Assembly: GCA_020053735.1 (NCBI GenBank)
Contig: JAGVMP010000004.1
Location: forward strand, 1-64,000
DNA length: 64,000 bases
DNA from: Pseudomonadota bacterium
GTDB taxonomy: Bacteria; Pseudomonadota; Gammaproteobacteria; Burkholderiales; Methylophilaceae
Direction: 5' to 3'
Shown here: positions 1-9,225 of the stretch, one piece after another
Position numbering within the stretch: the first letter of the stretch is position 1
How the letters are laid out: each line of letters starts with the position of its first letter
The notes under the pieces: model-generated
The model's database searches: none
The model's input: only the letters and a program-made list of their open reading frames with translations
What the model was told of the DNA's origin: nothing
Translations under genes and position numbers: made by a program

Positions 1-151
1 CTATCAAAACGGGTGAAGTCCACCTCTGGCATTGTTTACATGTTAACAACCTGTTGTTTATTATAGATAATTTATTTTATACACGCATTTTCTATGATAA
101 TGTATTAAGGCTAAATAAGTTAATTACATAAAATATACGAAGGGATTAATA
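1..151. other. Left-end intergenic stretch
   Basis: No coding region, RNA gene or strong hairpin is visible. The sequence is A+T-rich and ends in a good ribosome binding site (GAAGGGA, near 139-145) for the small gene that follows. It may be the edge of an element extending beyond the window. Confidence 0.5.
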
Positions 152-460
152 GTGATACCACAGTTCATATCCGCCACCGATGCCGCAGCCAAACTCGGAA
201 TAACAACCAAGACATTGAGGAAGCTCGGTTTTACGCGGTACGAAATCAATGAAAGAGTTATTAGATATTTGGAAGCGGAGATAATGTATTGGATAGAAAA
301 ACGGGCTATGAGCGTTCCCAGATACGTCGCAGCAGAGTACTACACGCAACAAACTTATCAGCAAAAAGGGTTGCCGAGGACTTCTAAGAGAAAATCATCG
401 AAGCTCACCGTAACGGAAGAGCTGGCACACAGACTAAACATACACAGGCGTAAATTTTAA
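152..460 (+). CDS. Small HTH protein, excisionase/AlpA-like
   Basis: This 102-residue protein starts at GTG, with GAAGGGA seven bases upstream. Residues 6-50 read like a short winged-helix or MerR-like fold (ISATDAAAKLGI, then a turn and YLEAEIMYWIEKR). That is the layout of AlpA and excisionase proteins, where helix 2 reads DNA and a wing carries arginines. The C-terminal half is basic (KGLPRTSKRKSSK) and has no recognised domain. It is the only plus-strand gene near the left end. It lies 117 bases from the 3' end of tRNA-Pro, a common integration target, so it may belong to an element whose integrase lies outside the window. The family call rests on pattern only; a plain hypothetical protein is possible. 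Confidence 0.45.
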   Translation: MIPQFISATDAAAKLGITTKTLRKLGFTRYEINERVIRYLEAEIMYWIEKRAMSVPRYVAAEYYTQQTYQQKGLPRTSKRKSSKLTVTEELAHRLNIHRRKF

Positions 461-576
461 AATAGCACATTGGATAAACAGAAACTACGAGTATAGGTAA
501 TAGCTACAATAGTTATCCCGATATGTAAAATCAAGTAGAGAGAGAATTGAAGAGATTTGTAAGCAATTGATTTGAT

Positions 577-653
577 TGGTCGGAACGGCAGGATTTGAAC
601 CTGCGACCCCTTGTCCCCCAGACAAGTACGCTACCAGGCTGCGCTACGCCCCG
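577..653 (-). tRNA. tRNA-Pro (anticodon GGG)
   Basis: Read on the minus strand, this folds into a full cloverleaf. A seven-pair acceptor stem starts CGGGGCG, the anticodon stem is CTTGT/ACAAG with loop CTGGGGG (anticodon GGG), and the T arm contains GGTTCAAATCC. The discriminator is A and CCA is encoded. It decodes CCC and CCU proline codons. Its 3' end faces the small HTH gene to the left. Confidence 0.95.
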
Positions 654-693
654 AACCGCATCGCGATTAAACGATGAGGCCGTATTATAAATG

Positions 694-723
694 AAAAGCG
701 CCTAGTCCGTTTAGGCTAGGCGC
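694..723 (-). terminator. Rho-independent terminator after merR
   Basis: An eight-pair GC-rich stem (GCGCCTAG/CTAGGCGC) with a ten-base loop is followed on the minus strand by TTTT. It lies 54 bases past the stop of the MerR-type gene and closes the translation cluster before tRNA-Pro. Confidence 0.75.
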
Positions 724-777
724 ATTAAAAATTGATTTACTGATGCGGGTTTTGTTTGGCAACTATATGTGTATTAA

Positions 778-1176
778 CTAAGCCCGCAATAATTGAATCA
801 CTTCGCGTAACTCAGTTTTAAACTGCACAAAATCAAACACATTACTTGATACGGCAGAAGCCATTAAATCTGTCGCTTGTGCCGCGACCGCTGTATCTGC
901 AACATCCTCAGCACCATCTAAACGATTACGTGCACCACTAATGGTAAAACCTTGTTCATAAAGTAGCTCGCGTATTTTACGGATTAGCAAAACTTCATGA
1001 TGTTGATAATAACGACGATTTCCACGACGCTTAACCGGTTTAAGTTGAGTGAATTCTTGCTCCCAATAACGCAACACATGTGGCTTTACACCACACAGCT
1101 CACTTACCTCGCCAATGGTAAAGTAACGCTTGGCGGGGATGGGTGGTAATGCTACTTTTGCGTTTGGGTCTAGCAT
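778..1176 (-). CDS. MerR-family transcriptional regulator
   Basis: This 132-residue protein has a MerR HTH at residues 17-85 (YFTIGEVSELCGVKPHVLRYWEQEF, with the wing RRGNRRYY). The short C-terminal part has no cysteine-rich metal site. It is the uncharacterised MerR protein that commonly follows ihfA in beta- and gammaproteobacteria. The gap to ihfA is 30 bases on the same strand, so it is probably cotranscribed with pheST-ihfA. The effector is unknown; the lack of conserved Cys argues against a metal sensor. The start was chosen as ATG before LDPNAKVALPPIP. Confidence 0.85.
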   Translation of the reverse strand: MLDPNAKVALPPIPAKRYFTIGEVSELCGVKPHVLRYWEQEFTQLKPVKRRGNRRYYQHHEVLLIRKIRELLYEQGFTISGARNRLDGAEDVADTAVAAQATDLMASAVSSNVFDFVQFKTELREVIQLLRA

Positions 1177-1206
1177 CGTATTAATTTGCCTTATATGCGC
1201 CTAAAT

Positions 1207-1497
1207 TTAGGCGTAATGCGCTTCCACTTTGCTTTTTAATTTTTGGCTCGCATGAAACGTCACAACACGGCGTGCACTAATCGGTATTTCTTCGCCAGTT
1301 TTTGGGTTACGACCAGGACGCTCTGATTTTTTGCGCAATTCAAAATTGCCAAAACCAGATAGCTTAACGCTGTCGCCAGCTTCTAAAGCACTGCGTACTT
1401 CCTCAAAAAATGCTTCTACCATGTCTTTTGCTTCACGTTTATTTAAACCTACTTGCTCAAATAATAAATCGGCCAAATCAGCCTTTGTTAATGTCAT
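1207..1497 (-). CDS. ihfA: Integration host factor subunit alpha
   Basis: This 96-residue HU/IHF-family protein has the typical [22 protein letters not shown] start, the [10 protein letters not shown] beta-arm entry and the [13 protein letters not shown] arm tip whose proline intercalates in DNA. IhfA pairs with IhfB to bend DNA sharply at specific sites, which affects transcription, replication and phage or island integration. Its position after pheT is the classic pheST-ihfA arrangement. Length and motifs are normal. IHF may also help integrase at the island att sites in this window, but that is inference. Confidence 0.97.
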   Translation of the reverse strand: MTLTKADLADLLFEQVGLNKREAKDMVEAFFEEVRSALEAGDSVKLSGFGNFELRKKSERPGRNPKTGEEIPISARRVVTFHASQKLKSKVEAHYA

Positions 1498-1562
1498 GCA
1501 AATCCCCTGAGCTAATTCTTAATATTTAATTTTTTCCTAGTTTTTATTGCCTAGTTTTATTA

Positions 1563-3914
1563 CTAGCTTCGTAACGATGCGCCGAAGTTTTTTTCTAATA
1601 ATTTTAGCAGTTTTGCGATGACTGCATCTACTTCTGTATCTAACAGCGTTTTGTGAGTATCTTGCATAAGTACAAGAAATGCAAGGCTTTTTTTGTTTTC
1701 AGCAATACCTTTTCCCTGATAAACGTCAAACAATTGTAGTTCTTGCAACAAATTAATTTTAGCTGCATACACCGCTTTTACAATAGTCTGAATGGGCAAA
1801 TCCGCGTCTACCACCACGGCAATATCGCGTCGCACTGGCAAAAATTTAGATACTTCTTGATAAGTCGCTACTTTAGTTTTCAGTAAATCATCCAGTGTCA
1901 GCTCAAACAAAACAGTGTTTTTAGTCAACGCGTATTGTTGCAGCCATTTTGGATGCAACTTACCCAACCAACCAATGGCCTTGCCACGCAAATAAACGCG
2001 TGCAGACTGGCCTGGGTGCAGCGCTGGATGTCCCTCTTGACGATACTCCGCTTGGCCATGCGTTAAGGCATCAACAGTGGCTTTTACGTCATAAAAATCA
2101 ACATCGCGACTTTTCTCTGCCCATTGTTCTGGCTGAAAAGCGCCGTGACATAAGCCAGATACGCGCATCTCTTCACGATAAACTTCTTGTCCATAAAAAT
2201 AACTGGCGCCTATTTCAAACAGCATGGCGCGTTCTTGCTTACGGTTTAAGTTGTAAGTCAGCGCATCTAGCAAGCCGCCCCATAAACCGCTACGCATGAC
2301 GCTTAAGTTGCTGGCAATCGGATTTTTCAGCACGATTGGATTTTTGTTGTTCATCAAATCACGCTCCCAGCTAGCATCTACAAAGCTATAAGTGACTACT
2401 TCTTGATAGCCTTGAGACTGCAAAACACCTGCCACAGCAGCCTTATTCCATGCGGCTTCTGGCGCATCTAAAATGCTTAAATTTGCAATTGGGTTAATAG
2501 CTGGAATTTTATCGTAACCGTGCAAACGAGCAATTTCTTCAATTAAATCCTCCTCGCGTGCAATGTCAAACCGGTAACTGGGCGCTTGCACGGCAAAGCC
2601 TGCTTCCGTTTCAGCATATTCAAAACCCAATTGTTTTAGCAACACACCCACCGTTGCTTGTGGAATACTAATGCCCAATACAGAAAGCAAGCGCGCATAG
2701 CGCAGATTGACAGTATGACGGGTGGGTAGAACCGTCACCGCCTGTGTAATTGCACCCGCCTTGCCACCACAAACTTCCAAAATCAACGCAGTTGCGCGCT
2801 CTAGTGCCGACAGGGTGTTACCAAAATCTACGCCACGCTCAAAGCGATAAGATGAATCGGTGCTTAAGCCCAAGCGACGTGCTTTTCCAGCGATGACATC
2901 TGGCGTAAAAAAGGCACTTTCTAGAAAGATATTGGTGGTAGCATCGGACACCGAAGTCTGTACGCCACCCATAATGCCAGCTAGTGCAACCGCTCCGCCA
3001 TTGCTAGCTATGACCAAGTCATCCGTTTTTAACTTCACTTCCGTGTCATTTAATAGTACAAGCGACTCACCCGCTTTGGCAAATCGCACTTCAATATGGT
3101 CGCCCAGCTTGGCTAAATCGAATGCATGCATGGGCTGACCAAGCTCAAGCAACACATAATTCGTAATATCCACAATCGCGCTGATGCTATGTACGCCGCT
3201 ACGCTCTAAGTTTCGAGTCATCCAATCTGGTGTTTTCGCTTGGGCATTGACGCCCTCTATTGCACGGCCAAAATAGGCAGGGCAAGCTTGCGGTGCATTC
3301 ACCAACACCGCCATGGTGCGTTGCGATGTAATATTAGTAGACGTAATTTTTGGCACATTTAGTGGTGCGCCAGTAATTGCCGCGACATCGCGTGCAATGC
3401 CTAAAATGCTCAAACAATCCGCACGGTTCGGTGTCAGTTTTAGAGTAAGCAAATGGTCGTTTAAACTTAAATATTCACGGATGTCTTGGCCTACTGTTGC
3501 GTCTGCGGGCAGTTCCAACAAACCACTTGCTTCTGTCGCCAGCCCCAACTCTTTGGCCGAGCACATCATGCCAAACGATTCCACACCGCGTACTTTGGCC
3601 TCTTTAATCGCGATACCTGGTAGCGCCGCGCCCACCAACGCGCACGGCGCCTTCAAGCCCACTCTCGCATTAGACGCGCCGCACACAATTTGCAACACTG
3701 TGTTGCCTATATTCACTTTGCACACCTGTAGGCGATCCGCATCAGGGTGCTTGCTGGCTTCAATAATCTCGCCAATGACGACATGTGTAAATATTGCCCC
3801 AGCAGGCTGCGAGTCTTCCACCTCTAAGCCTGCCATGGTTAAGGCATGACTTAACTCACCTGAGTTTAAGTTGGGATTTACAAAAGTACGTAACCAGTTT
3901 TCTGAAAATTGCAT
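1563..3914 (-). CDS. pheT: Phenylalanine-tRNA ligase beta subunit
   Basis: This 783-residue protein joins PheS in an alpha2-beta2 enzyme that charges tRNA-Phe. The order is normal: an N-terminal OB-fold tRNA-binding domain at about 40-150 (IGEIIEASKHPDADRLQVC), a B3/B4 editing domain at about 210-380 (IVDITNYVLLELGQPMHAFD), B5 at about 400-470, a catalytic-like core, and the FDX-ACB anticodon-binding domain at about 690-783 (FLPVRRDIAVVVD). The start MQFSENWLRTF is the family norm. The gap to pheS is 10 bases, and ihfA follows. Confidence 0.98.
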   Translation of the reverse strand: MQFSENWLRTFVNPNLNSGELSHALTMAGLEVEDSQPAGAIFTHVVIGEIIEASKHPDADRLQVCKVNIGNTVLQIVCGASNARVGLKAPCALVGAALPGIAIKEAKVRGVESFGMMCSAKELGLATEASGLLELPADATVGQDIREYLSLNDHLLTLKLTPNRADCLSILGIARDVAAITGAPLNVPKITSTNITSQRTMAVLVNAPQACPAYFGRAIEGVNAQAKTPDWMTRNLERSGVHSISAIVDITNYVLLELGQPMHAFDLAKLGDHIEVRFAKAGESLVLLNDTEVKLKTDDLVIASNGGAVALAGIMGGVQTSVSDATTNIFLESAFFTPDVIAGKARRLGLSTDSSYRFERGVDFGNTLSALERATALILEVCGGKAGAITQAVTVLPTRHTVNLRYARLLSVLGISIPQATVGVLLKQLGFEYAETEAGFAVQAPSYRFDIAREEDLIEEIARLHGYDKIPAINPIANLSILDAPEAAWNKAAVAGVLQSQGYQEVVTYSFVDASWERDLMNNKNPIVLKNPIASNLSVMRSGLWGGLLDALTYNLNRKQERAMLFEIGASYFYGQEVYREEMRVSGLCHGAFQPEQWAEKSRDVDFYDVKATVDALTHGQAEYRQEGHPALHPGQSARVYLRGKAIGWLGKLHPKWLQQYALTKNTVLFELTLDDLLKTKVATYQEVSKFLPVRRDIAVVVDADLPIQTIVKAVYAAKINLLQELQLFDVYQGKGIAENKKSLAFLVLMQDTHKTLLDTEVDAVIAKLLKLLEKNFGASLRS

Positions 3915-3924
3915 ATGGTTTTAA

Positions 3925-4982
<1,058 letters not shown>

Positions 4983-5020
4983 GCAATAAAAAAAGAGGCC
5001 GTAGCCTCTTTTTTTATTGC
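4983..5020 (-). terminator. Strong bidirectional terminator after rplT
   Basis: A perfect 17-bp inverted repeat has a GAGGC/GCCTC core flanked by A7 and T7 runs, with a four-base loop. The symmetric A/T tracts let it terminate on either strand. It lies between rplT and pheS. It could act as an attenuator for pheST, but no alternative antiterminator hairpin or Phe leader peptide is visible. Confidence 0.85.
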
Positions 5021-5051
5021 TTCTAATTCATGTTTACTTAAGCAGCTGAGC

Positions 5052-5411
5052 TTATACCACTAGACTGGCTTTTGCAGTCTCAACCAATTTGGCAAACGCA
5101 GCTTTATCAAATACAGCCATGTCTGCTAACACTTTACGATCCAACTCAATGGCAGCTTTTTTCAAACCATTCATAAAGCGGCTGTATGTCAAACCACACT
5201 CACGCGCACCAGCATTAATACGCGCAATCCACAAGGTACGGAATTGACGTTTTTTCTGACGACGGTCACGGTACTGGTATTGACCAGCCTTCATTACCGC
5301 CTGCTTGGCAACACGGTAAACATTCTTACGACGACCGCGATAACCTTTAGCGGCATTTAATACTTTTTTGTGTCTCGCACGAGCAATGACACCACGTTTT
5401 ACTCTAGGCAT
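5052..5411 (-). CDS. rplT: 50S ribosomal protein L20
   Basis: This 119-residue, very basic protein begins [25 protein letters not shown], the L20 signature. It binds 23S rRNA early in large-subunit assembly, and in E. coli it represses the infC-rpmI-rplT mRNA. It follows rpmI by 10 bases in the standard IF3-L35-L20 operon, and a strong terminator comes after it. Length is normal. Confidence 0.98.
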   Translation of the reverse strand: MPRVKRGVIARARHKKVLNAAKGYRGRRKNVYRVAKQAVMKAGQYQYRDRRQKKRQFRTLWIARINAGARECGLTYSRFMNGLKKAAIELDRKVLADMAVFDKAAFAKLVETAKASLVV

Positions 5412-5421
5412 ATCGGTCTCC

Positions 5422-5619
5422 TTAGCGTGTTGGCATCATAGCGCGAACGCGTTTGACGTCAGTTGGTGAGATAATCGATGTACCGCGCAATTTACGTTTT
5501 TGCTTGGTGGTTTTTTTTGTAAGAATGTGACGCAAATGTGAGTGCGTACGCTTCACTTTGCCATTCCCTAAGAACTTAAAGCGCTTTTTGGCGCTGCTCT
5601 TTGTTTTCATTTTTGGCAT
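5422..5619 (-). CDS. rpmI: 50S ribosomal protein L35
   Basis: This 65-residue basic protein has the L35 pattern [23 protein letters not shown] and [16 protein letters not shown]. It sits between infC and rplT. A strong AAGGAG ribosome binding site precedes the ATG by seven bases. It is a structural component of the large ribosomal subunit, with normal length and context. Confidence 0.98.
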   Translation of the reverse strand: MPKMKTKSSAKKRFKFLGNGKVKRTHSHLRHILTKKTTKQKRKLRGTSIISPTDVKRVRAMMPTR

Positions 5620-5692
5620 TTTATTCTCCTTGGAGGTTAATTAAGAGTGCTTAGGCATGCCGTTTAGCCGTATCACTCAGGTAAAAACTTAT

Positions 5693-6301
5693 TTATTCTG
5701 TTGCTGCAACTTTTTCTTCTATTTTTTCAGCGACCACTTTTTCAACAGGTTTTGCTATTTTTGGAGCTTTCGCAACCACTTTCTCTACCTTTTTAGGTGC
5801 TAACACCATCACCATTTGGCGGCCTTCCATTTTAGGGAACTGCTCAACCACTGCATGCTCTTGCAAATCGGCTTCAACGCGTCTTAATAGAGCCAAACCA
5901 AACTCTTGGTGCGTAATTTCGCGGCCTCTAAAACGTAATGTAATCTTGGCTTTATCGCCTTCACCCAAAAATCGGATGATATTACGTACTTTAATATTGT
6001 AATCGCCATCATCCGTGCCTGGGCGAAACTTGATTTCTTTAATAACCACTTGTTTTTGTTTAAGTTTTTGTTCATGCTGACGCTTGCTTTCAGCATACTT
6101 AAACTTACCATAATCCATCAACCTGCACACTGGTGGCACTGCATTTGGTGCAATTTCTACCAAGTCAATATCCGCTTCATCCGCTTTTGCAAATGCCTCA
6201 CGCAAACTTACAATGCCAAGCGGCTCGCCTTCTATGCCCACCAAACGAACTTCTGGCGCGGTAATGTCGCCGTTGATTCTGGTATCTTTATCCTGTGCTA
6301 T
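5693..6301 (-). CDS. infC: Translation initiation factor IF-3, probable AUA start
   Basis: IF-3 binds the 30S subunit, checks the start codon and keeps subunits apart. The family normally begins with [21 protein letters not shown]. In this frame that segment follows an ATA codon at 6301-6299, preceded by AAGGGG six bases upstream. The first canonical start codon in frame (TTG at 6244) would remove 19 conserved residues. I therefore place the start at ATA, giving 202 residues. Rare infC start codons (AUU in E. coli) let IF-3 repress its own translation. The body is typical, but the last 30 or so residues form a Lys/Glu/Ala/Val-rich tail ([14 protein letters not shown] and on) that E. coli IF-3 lacks. 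Confidence 0.93.
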   Translation of the reverse strand: MAQDKDTRINGDITAPEVRLVGIEGEPLGIVSLREAFAKADEADIDLVEIAPNAVPPVCRLMDYGKFKYAESKRQHEQKLKQKQVVIKEIKFRPGTDDGDYNIKVRNIIRFLGEGDKAKITLRFRGREITHQEFGLALLRRVEADLQEHAVVEQFPKMEGRQMVMVLAPKKVEKVVAKAPKIAKPVEKVVAEKIEEKVAATE

Positions 6302-6360
6302 CTTATGCCCCTTCGCATTATTATCAATCGCAAACTGTGTTGTAAAAACTTGCCGTACGG

Positions 6361-6422
6361 AAATGTACTGTCTTCGTTTTTACGCCGCGTTTGCGACTGC
6401 ACTATTGCGAATGGGTACATTT
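6361..6422. repeat. Possible hairpin element in the infC leader
   Basis: AAATGTAC at 6361-6368 pairs with GTACATTT at 6415-6422. The core shares GTACTGTCTTCG and a TTTTTAC...CCGCG...TGCA...GCGAAT order with the element between nuoB and nuoA. It lies between thrS and infC and may be a degenerate, shorter member of the same intergenic family. Membership is judged by eye. Confidence 0.4.
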
Positions 6423-6468
6423 ATTCCTAACTCAAAAAAATTATAGCCGCACTACTTCAAAAATAAGC

Positions 6469-8376
6469 TTAACCCTTAGTTTCAACTTCTGCTTTTAAGC
6501 GAGCTACTAGCTCTGCAATCGGCATAGAACCTAGGTCTTCACCTTTTCTGGTACGCACGGCCACATGTCCTGCTTGCATCTCACGCTCACCTGCAACTAG
6601 CAAGTAGGGCATTTTCTGCATCGAATGTTCGCGTATTTTATAGGTAATCTTCTCATTTCTCAAGTCATATTCGCATCTGATGCCATTTTTCTTCAATGTT
6701 TCAACAACTTGCAACACATAATCCGATTGACTCTCAGAAATGTTTAACACCATTGCCTGTACTGGTGCCAACCAAAGTGGCATCGCACCTGCATAATTTT
6801 CAATCAATATACCAATAAATCGCTCCATCGAACCGACAATAGCTCGGTGTAGCATGACTGGGCGTTTTCGTGAATTGTCCTCTGCCACGTACTCTGCGCC
6901 TAAACGCTCCGGCAGATTTGGGTCTAGCTGAATAGTGCCACACTGCCATAAACGACCTAAGCTATCCTTCAACGTAAATTCAATTTTAGGGCCATAAAAC
7001 GCGCCTTCGCCAGGCTGATACTCAAACTCTAAGTTATTGATTTTAAGTGCGTTGGCCAATGATTTTTCTGCTCGGTCCCAATCTTCATCAGACCCAATAC
7101 GTTTCTCTGGCCGAGTAGATAACTTAACCAATACATCATTAAAACCAAAATCGCCATAGGCCTTGTAGAGCATTTTAATGAAGTCAGCAACCTCGGCTTC
7201 TACTTGCTCTTCGGTACAGAAAATATGTGCATCATCTTGCGTAAAGCCACGCACACGCATCAAGCCATGCAACGCGCCAGACGGTTCATTGCGATGGCAA
7301 GAGCCGAACTCAGCTAAGCGCAATGGCAAATCGCGGTAACTATGTAGCGTGCTGTTGTAAATTTGCACATGGCCTGGACAATTCATCGGCTTCACTGCGT
7401 AATCGCGATTTTCCGACTTGGTTGTGAACATATTGTCGCGATAGTTTTGCCAATGGCCAGATTTTTCCCACAGGCTTCTATCCAAAATGGTCGGCGTCCG
7501 CACTTCTTGGTAGTTATAATCCACAAACATCTGGCGCATATATTGCTCAATTTCCTGCCAAATGCTCCAACCGCGCGGATGCCAGAACACCATGCCCGGT
7601 GCGTCATCTTGCATGTGGAAGTAATCCAGTTGCTTACCTAATTTTCGGTGGTCGCGTTTTTCAGCTTCTTCTAGCTGGAATAAATACGTATCTAGCTCTT
7701 CTTTATTGCGCCAAGCGGTGCCGTATACACGTTGTAACATTTCATTATTGCTATCGCCACGCCAGTATGCGCCCGCCAGCTTCATCAGTTTAAACGCCTT
7801 GAGTTTGCCAGTGTTTGGTACGTGTGGGCCACGGCACAGGTCAGTAAACGCGCCTTCTGAATACAGCGAAACATCTTCGTTAGCAGGAATCGACGCAATA
7901 ATCTCTGCTTTGTAATGTTCGTTAATGCTTTTGAAATAAGCCACCGCCTCATCGCGCGGCAATACTTTGCGCGTCACTGGCTCATCTTTTTTGGCCAGTT
8001 CCGTCATTTTCTTTTCAATGGCGATTAAATCTTCGGGTGTAAATGCTCTTTTATAGGAGAAGTCATAATAAAAGCCGTTATCAATGACCGGTCCAATGGT
8101 GACTTGGCAATCAGGAAATAACTCTTTCACTGCATAAGCCAATAAATGTGCGGTGGAGTGGCGAATAATGTCTAAACCTTCATCAGATTTATCGGTAATA
8201 ATCGCCAAATCGCTATCATTTTCAATCACATAGCTCGTATCAACTATCTGATTGTTGACTTTGCCAGCAAGCGCAGCTTTTGCAAGTCCTGCGCCAATGT
8301 TCATGGCCACGTCAGCCACACTAACAGGCGCATCAAAGCTACGTTGTGAGCCATCTGGCAAACGAATGACTGGCAT
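6469..8376 (-). CDS. thrS: Threonine-tRNA ligase
   Basis: This 635-residue class II synthetase charges tRNA-Thr. The domains are TGS (1-62, [15 protein letters not shown]), an editing domain with [16 protein letters not shown] (about 70-90), the catalytic core with zinc ligands in [10 protein letters not shown] and motif 2 around [16 protein letters not shown], and a C-terminal anticodon-binding domain. The start is ATG at 8376 with AGGA upstream. An upstream in-frame extension would run into tRNA-Val and is rejected. It heads the thrS-infC-rpmI-rplT cluster; the gap to infC holds a hairpin. Confidence 0.97.
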   Translation of the reverse strand: MPVIRLPDGSQRSFDAPVSVADVAMNIGAGLAKAALAGKVNNQIVDTSYVIENDSDLAIITDKSDEGLDIIRHSTAHLLAYAVKELFPDCQVTIGPVIDNGFYYDFSYKRAFTPEDLIAIEKKMTELAKKDEPVTRKVLPRDEAVAYFKSINEHYKAEIIASIPANEDVSLYSEGAFTDLCRGPHVPNTGKLKAFKLMKLAGAYWRGDSNNEMLQRVYGTAWRNKEELDTYLFQLEEAEKRDHRKLGKQLDYFHMQDDAPGMVFWHPRGWSIWQEIEQYMRQMFVDYNYQEVRTPTILDRSLWEKSGHWQNYRDNMFTTKSENRDYAVKPMNCPGHVQIYNSTLHSYRDLPLRLAEFGSCHRNEPSGALHGLMRVRGFTQDDAHIFCTEEQVEAEVADFIKMLYKAYGDFGFNDVLVKLSTRPEKRIGSDEDWDRAEKSLANALKINNLEFEYQPGEGAFYGPKIEFTLKDSLGRLWQCGTIQLDPNLPERLGAEYVAEDNSRKRPVMLHRAIVGSMERFIGILIENYAGAMPLWLAPVQAMVLNISESQSDYVLQVVETLKKNGIRCEYDLRNEKITYKIREHSMQKMPYLLVAGEREMQAGHVAVRTRKGEDLGSMPIAELVARLKAEVETKG

Positions 8377-8393
8377 GGATTTCCTAATTAATT

Positions 8394-8470
8394 TGGTAGG
8401 CAGTAGCAGATTCGAACTGCTGACCCCTTGGATGTCGACCAAGTGCTCTAACCAACTGAGCTAACCGCCT
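8394..8470 (-). tRNA. tRNA-Val (anticodon GAC)
   Basis: The minus strand folds into a cloverleaf: acceptor AGGCGGT/ACTGCCT, D arm GCTCAGTTGGTTAGAGC, anticodon stem CTTGG/CCAAG with loop TCGACAT, T arm with GTTCGAATC, discriminator A and encoded CCA. The anticodon is GAC (valine). Position 33, nearly always U, is C here. It lies 17 bases upstream of the thrS start on the same strand, so the two may share a transcript. Confidence 0.92.
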
Positions 8471-8621
8471 ATTTTCAATGTTTAAAGCGAGGGCGAATTT
8501 TAGCGTATATGCTGGTTTGACGCAAACTAACAAAGTGTGAGGTTTCAAAATTCTTTGTTACACTAATGGTGTGAAAATTTGAGGAATGCTAACCTTTTTG
8601 TTTATAAACAAGTGAGCGAAT

Positions 8622-9149
8622 ATGAAGCTTATTAAATACGCATTTGCAGTAGCCTTATTTATACCAAACCTAGCATTTTCCTTTGATTTTAAAGGCATTG
8701 AAGTTGGGGCTAAATCCGACATTGATAGCATTTCTAAAAATATTGGAATTAATTGTCATGATTCAAAACCAGAACCAGGTGGGTTTTGCATGGGTGAAAC
8801 AACTATAACTCAAACGAAAGCAGAGATTTCGATAATTTATGATGCTGAAAATGTAGTTGATAGAATTTCACTAAAATTCTCCCCAGATTCATTTAATACA
8901 GTTAAGGCAGCACTGATAGAAAAATTCGGTAAACCAAATTCTGATATAACAGAAAAAGTTCAAACAGGTATGGGCGCAGTTTTTGAGCAAAATACAGTTA
9001 CTTGGCTTAAAAATGGAACGATTGGTGATGACATGATGTATTTGAATAAATATGCAAAAACTATATCAGAGAGTCAGTTAGTAATAATCAGTAAAGCTGG
9101 CATAGTTAAAACAAAAAAATCCACACAGAAAAGAAAAAGTGATATTTAG
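8622..9149 (+). CDS. Secreted hypothetical protein
   Basis: This 175-residue protein has a clear Sec signal peptide (MKLIKYAFAVALFIPNLAFS, likely cut before FDFKGIEVG). The rest is a small alpha/beta domain with two cysteines (INCHDS and GGFCMG) that could form a disulfide, so a periplasmic location is inferred. The C-terminus is lysine-rich. No family is recognised; the beginning (KGIEVGAKSDIDSISKNIGINC) recalls small uncharacterised periplasmic proteins. It is isolated on the plus strand between tRNA-Val and mltB, and is more A+T-rich than its neighbours, hinting at later acquisition. Confidence 0.7.
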   Translation: MKLIKYAFAVALFIPNLAFSFDFKGIEVGAKSDIDSISKNIGINCHDSKPEPGGFCMGETTITQTKAEISIIYDAENVVDRISLKFSPDSFNTVKAALIEKFGKPNSDITEKVQTGMGAVFEQNTVTWLKNGTIGDDMMYLNKYAKTISESQLVIISKAGIVKTKKSTQKRKSDI

Positions 9150-9183
9150 TTAGTGTGTCGTGTGAAAACTATTAAATAATTGC

Positions 9184-9218
9184 GCCCTGCAAACCAATAT
9201 CCATGCGGCTTGCAGGGC
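9184..9218 (-). terminator. Possible terminator after mltB
   Basis: A nine-pair stem GCCCTGCAA/TTGCAGGGC has a 17-base loop. On the minus strand it is followed by an A+T-rich but not poly-U stretch. It lies just past the mltB stop and between convergent genes, so it may end transcription from either side. Confidence 0.4.
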
Positions 9219-9225
9219 ATGCCGT

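Noticed and set aside
3313..3849. Plus-strand open frame of 178 codons opposite pheT
   Set aside because: It is a mirror of the conserved pheT coding sequence, lacks a ribosome binding site and resembles no family.
8377..8442. Upstream extension of thrS by 22 codons
   Set aside because: It would translate through the 3' part of tRNA-Val. The ATG at 8376 has a ribosome binding site and matches the family start.
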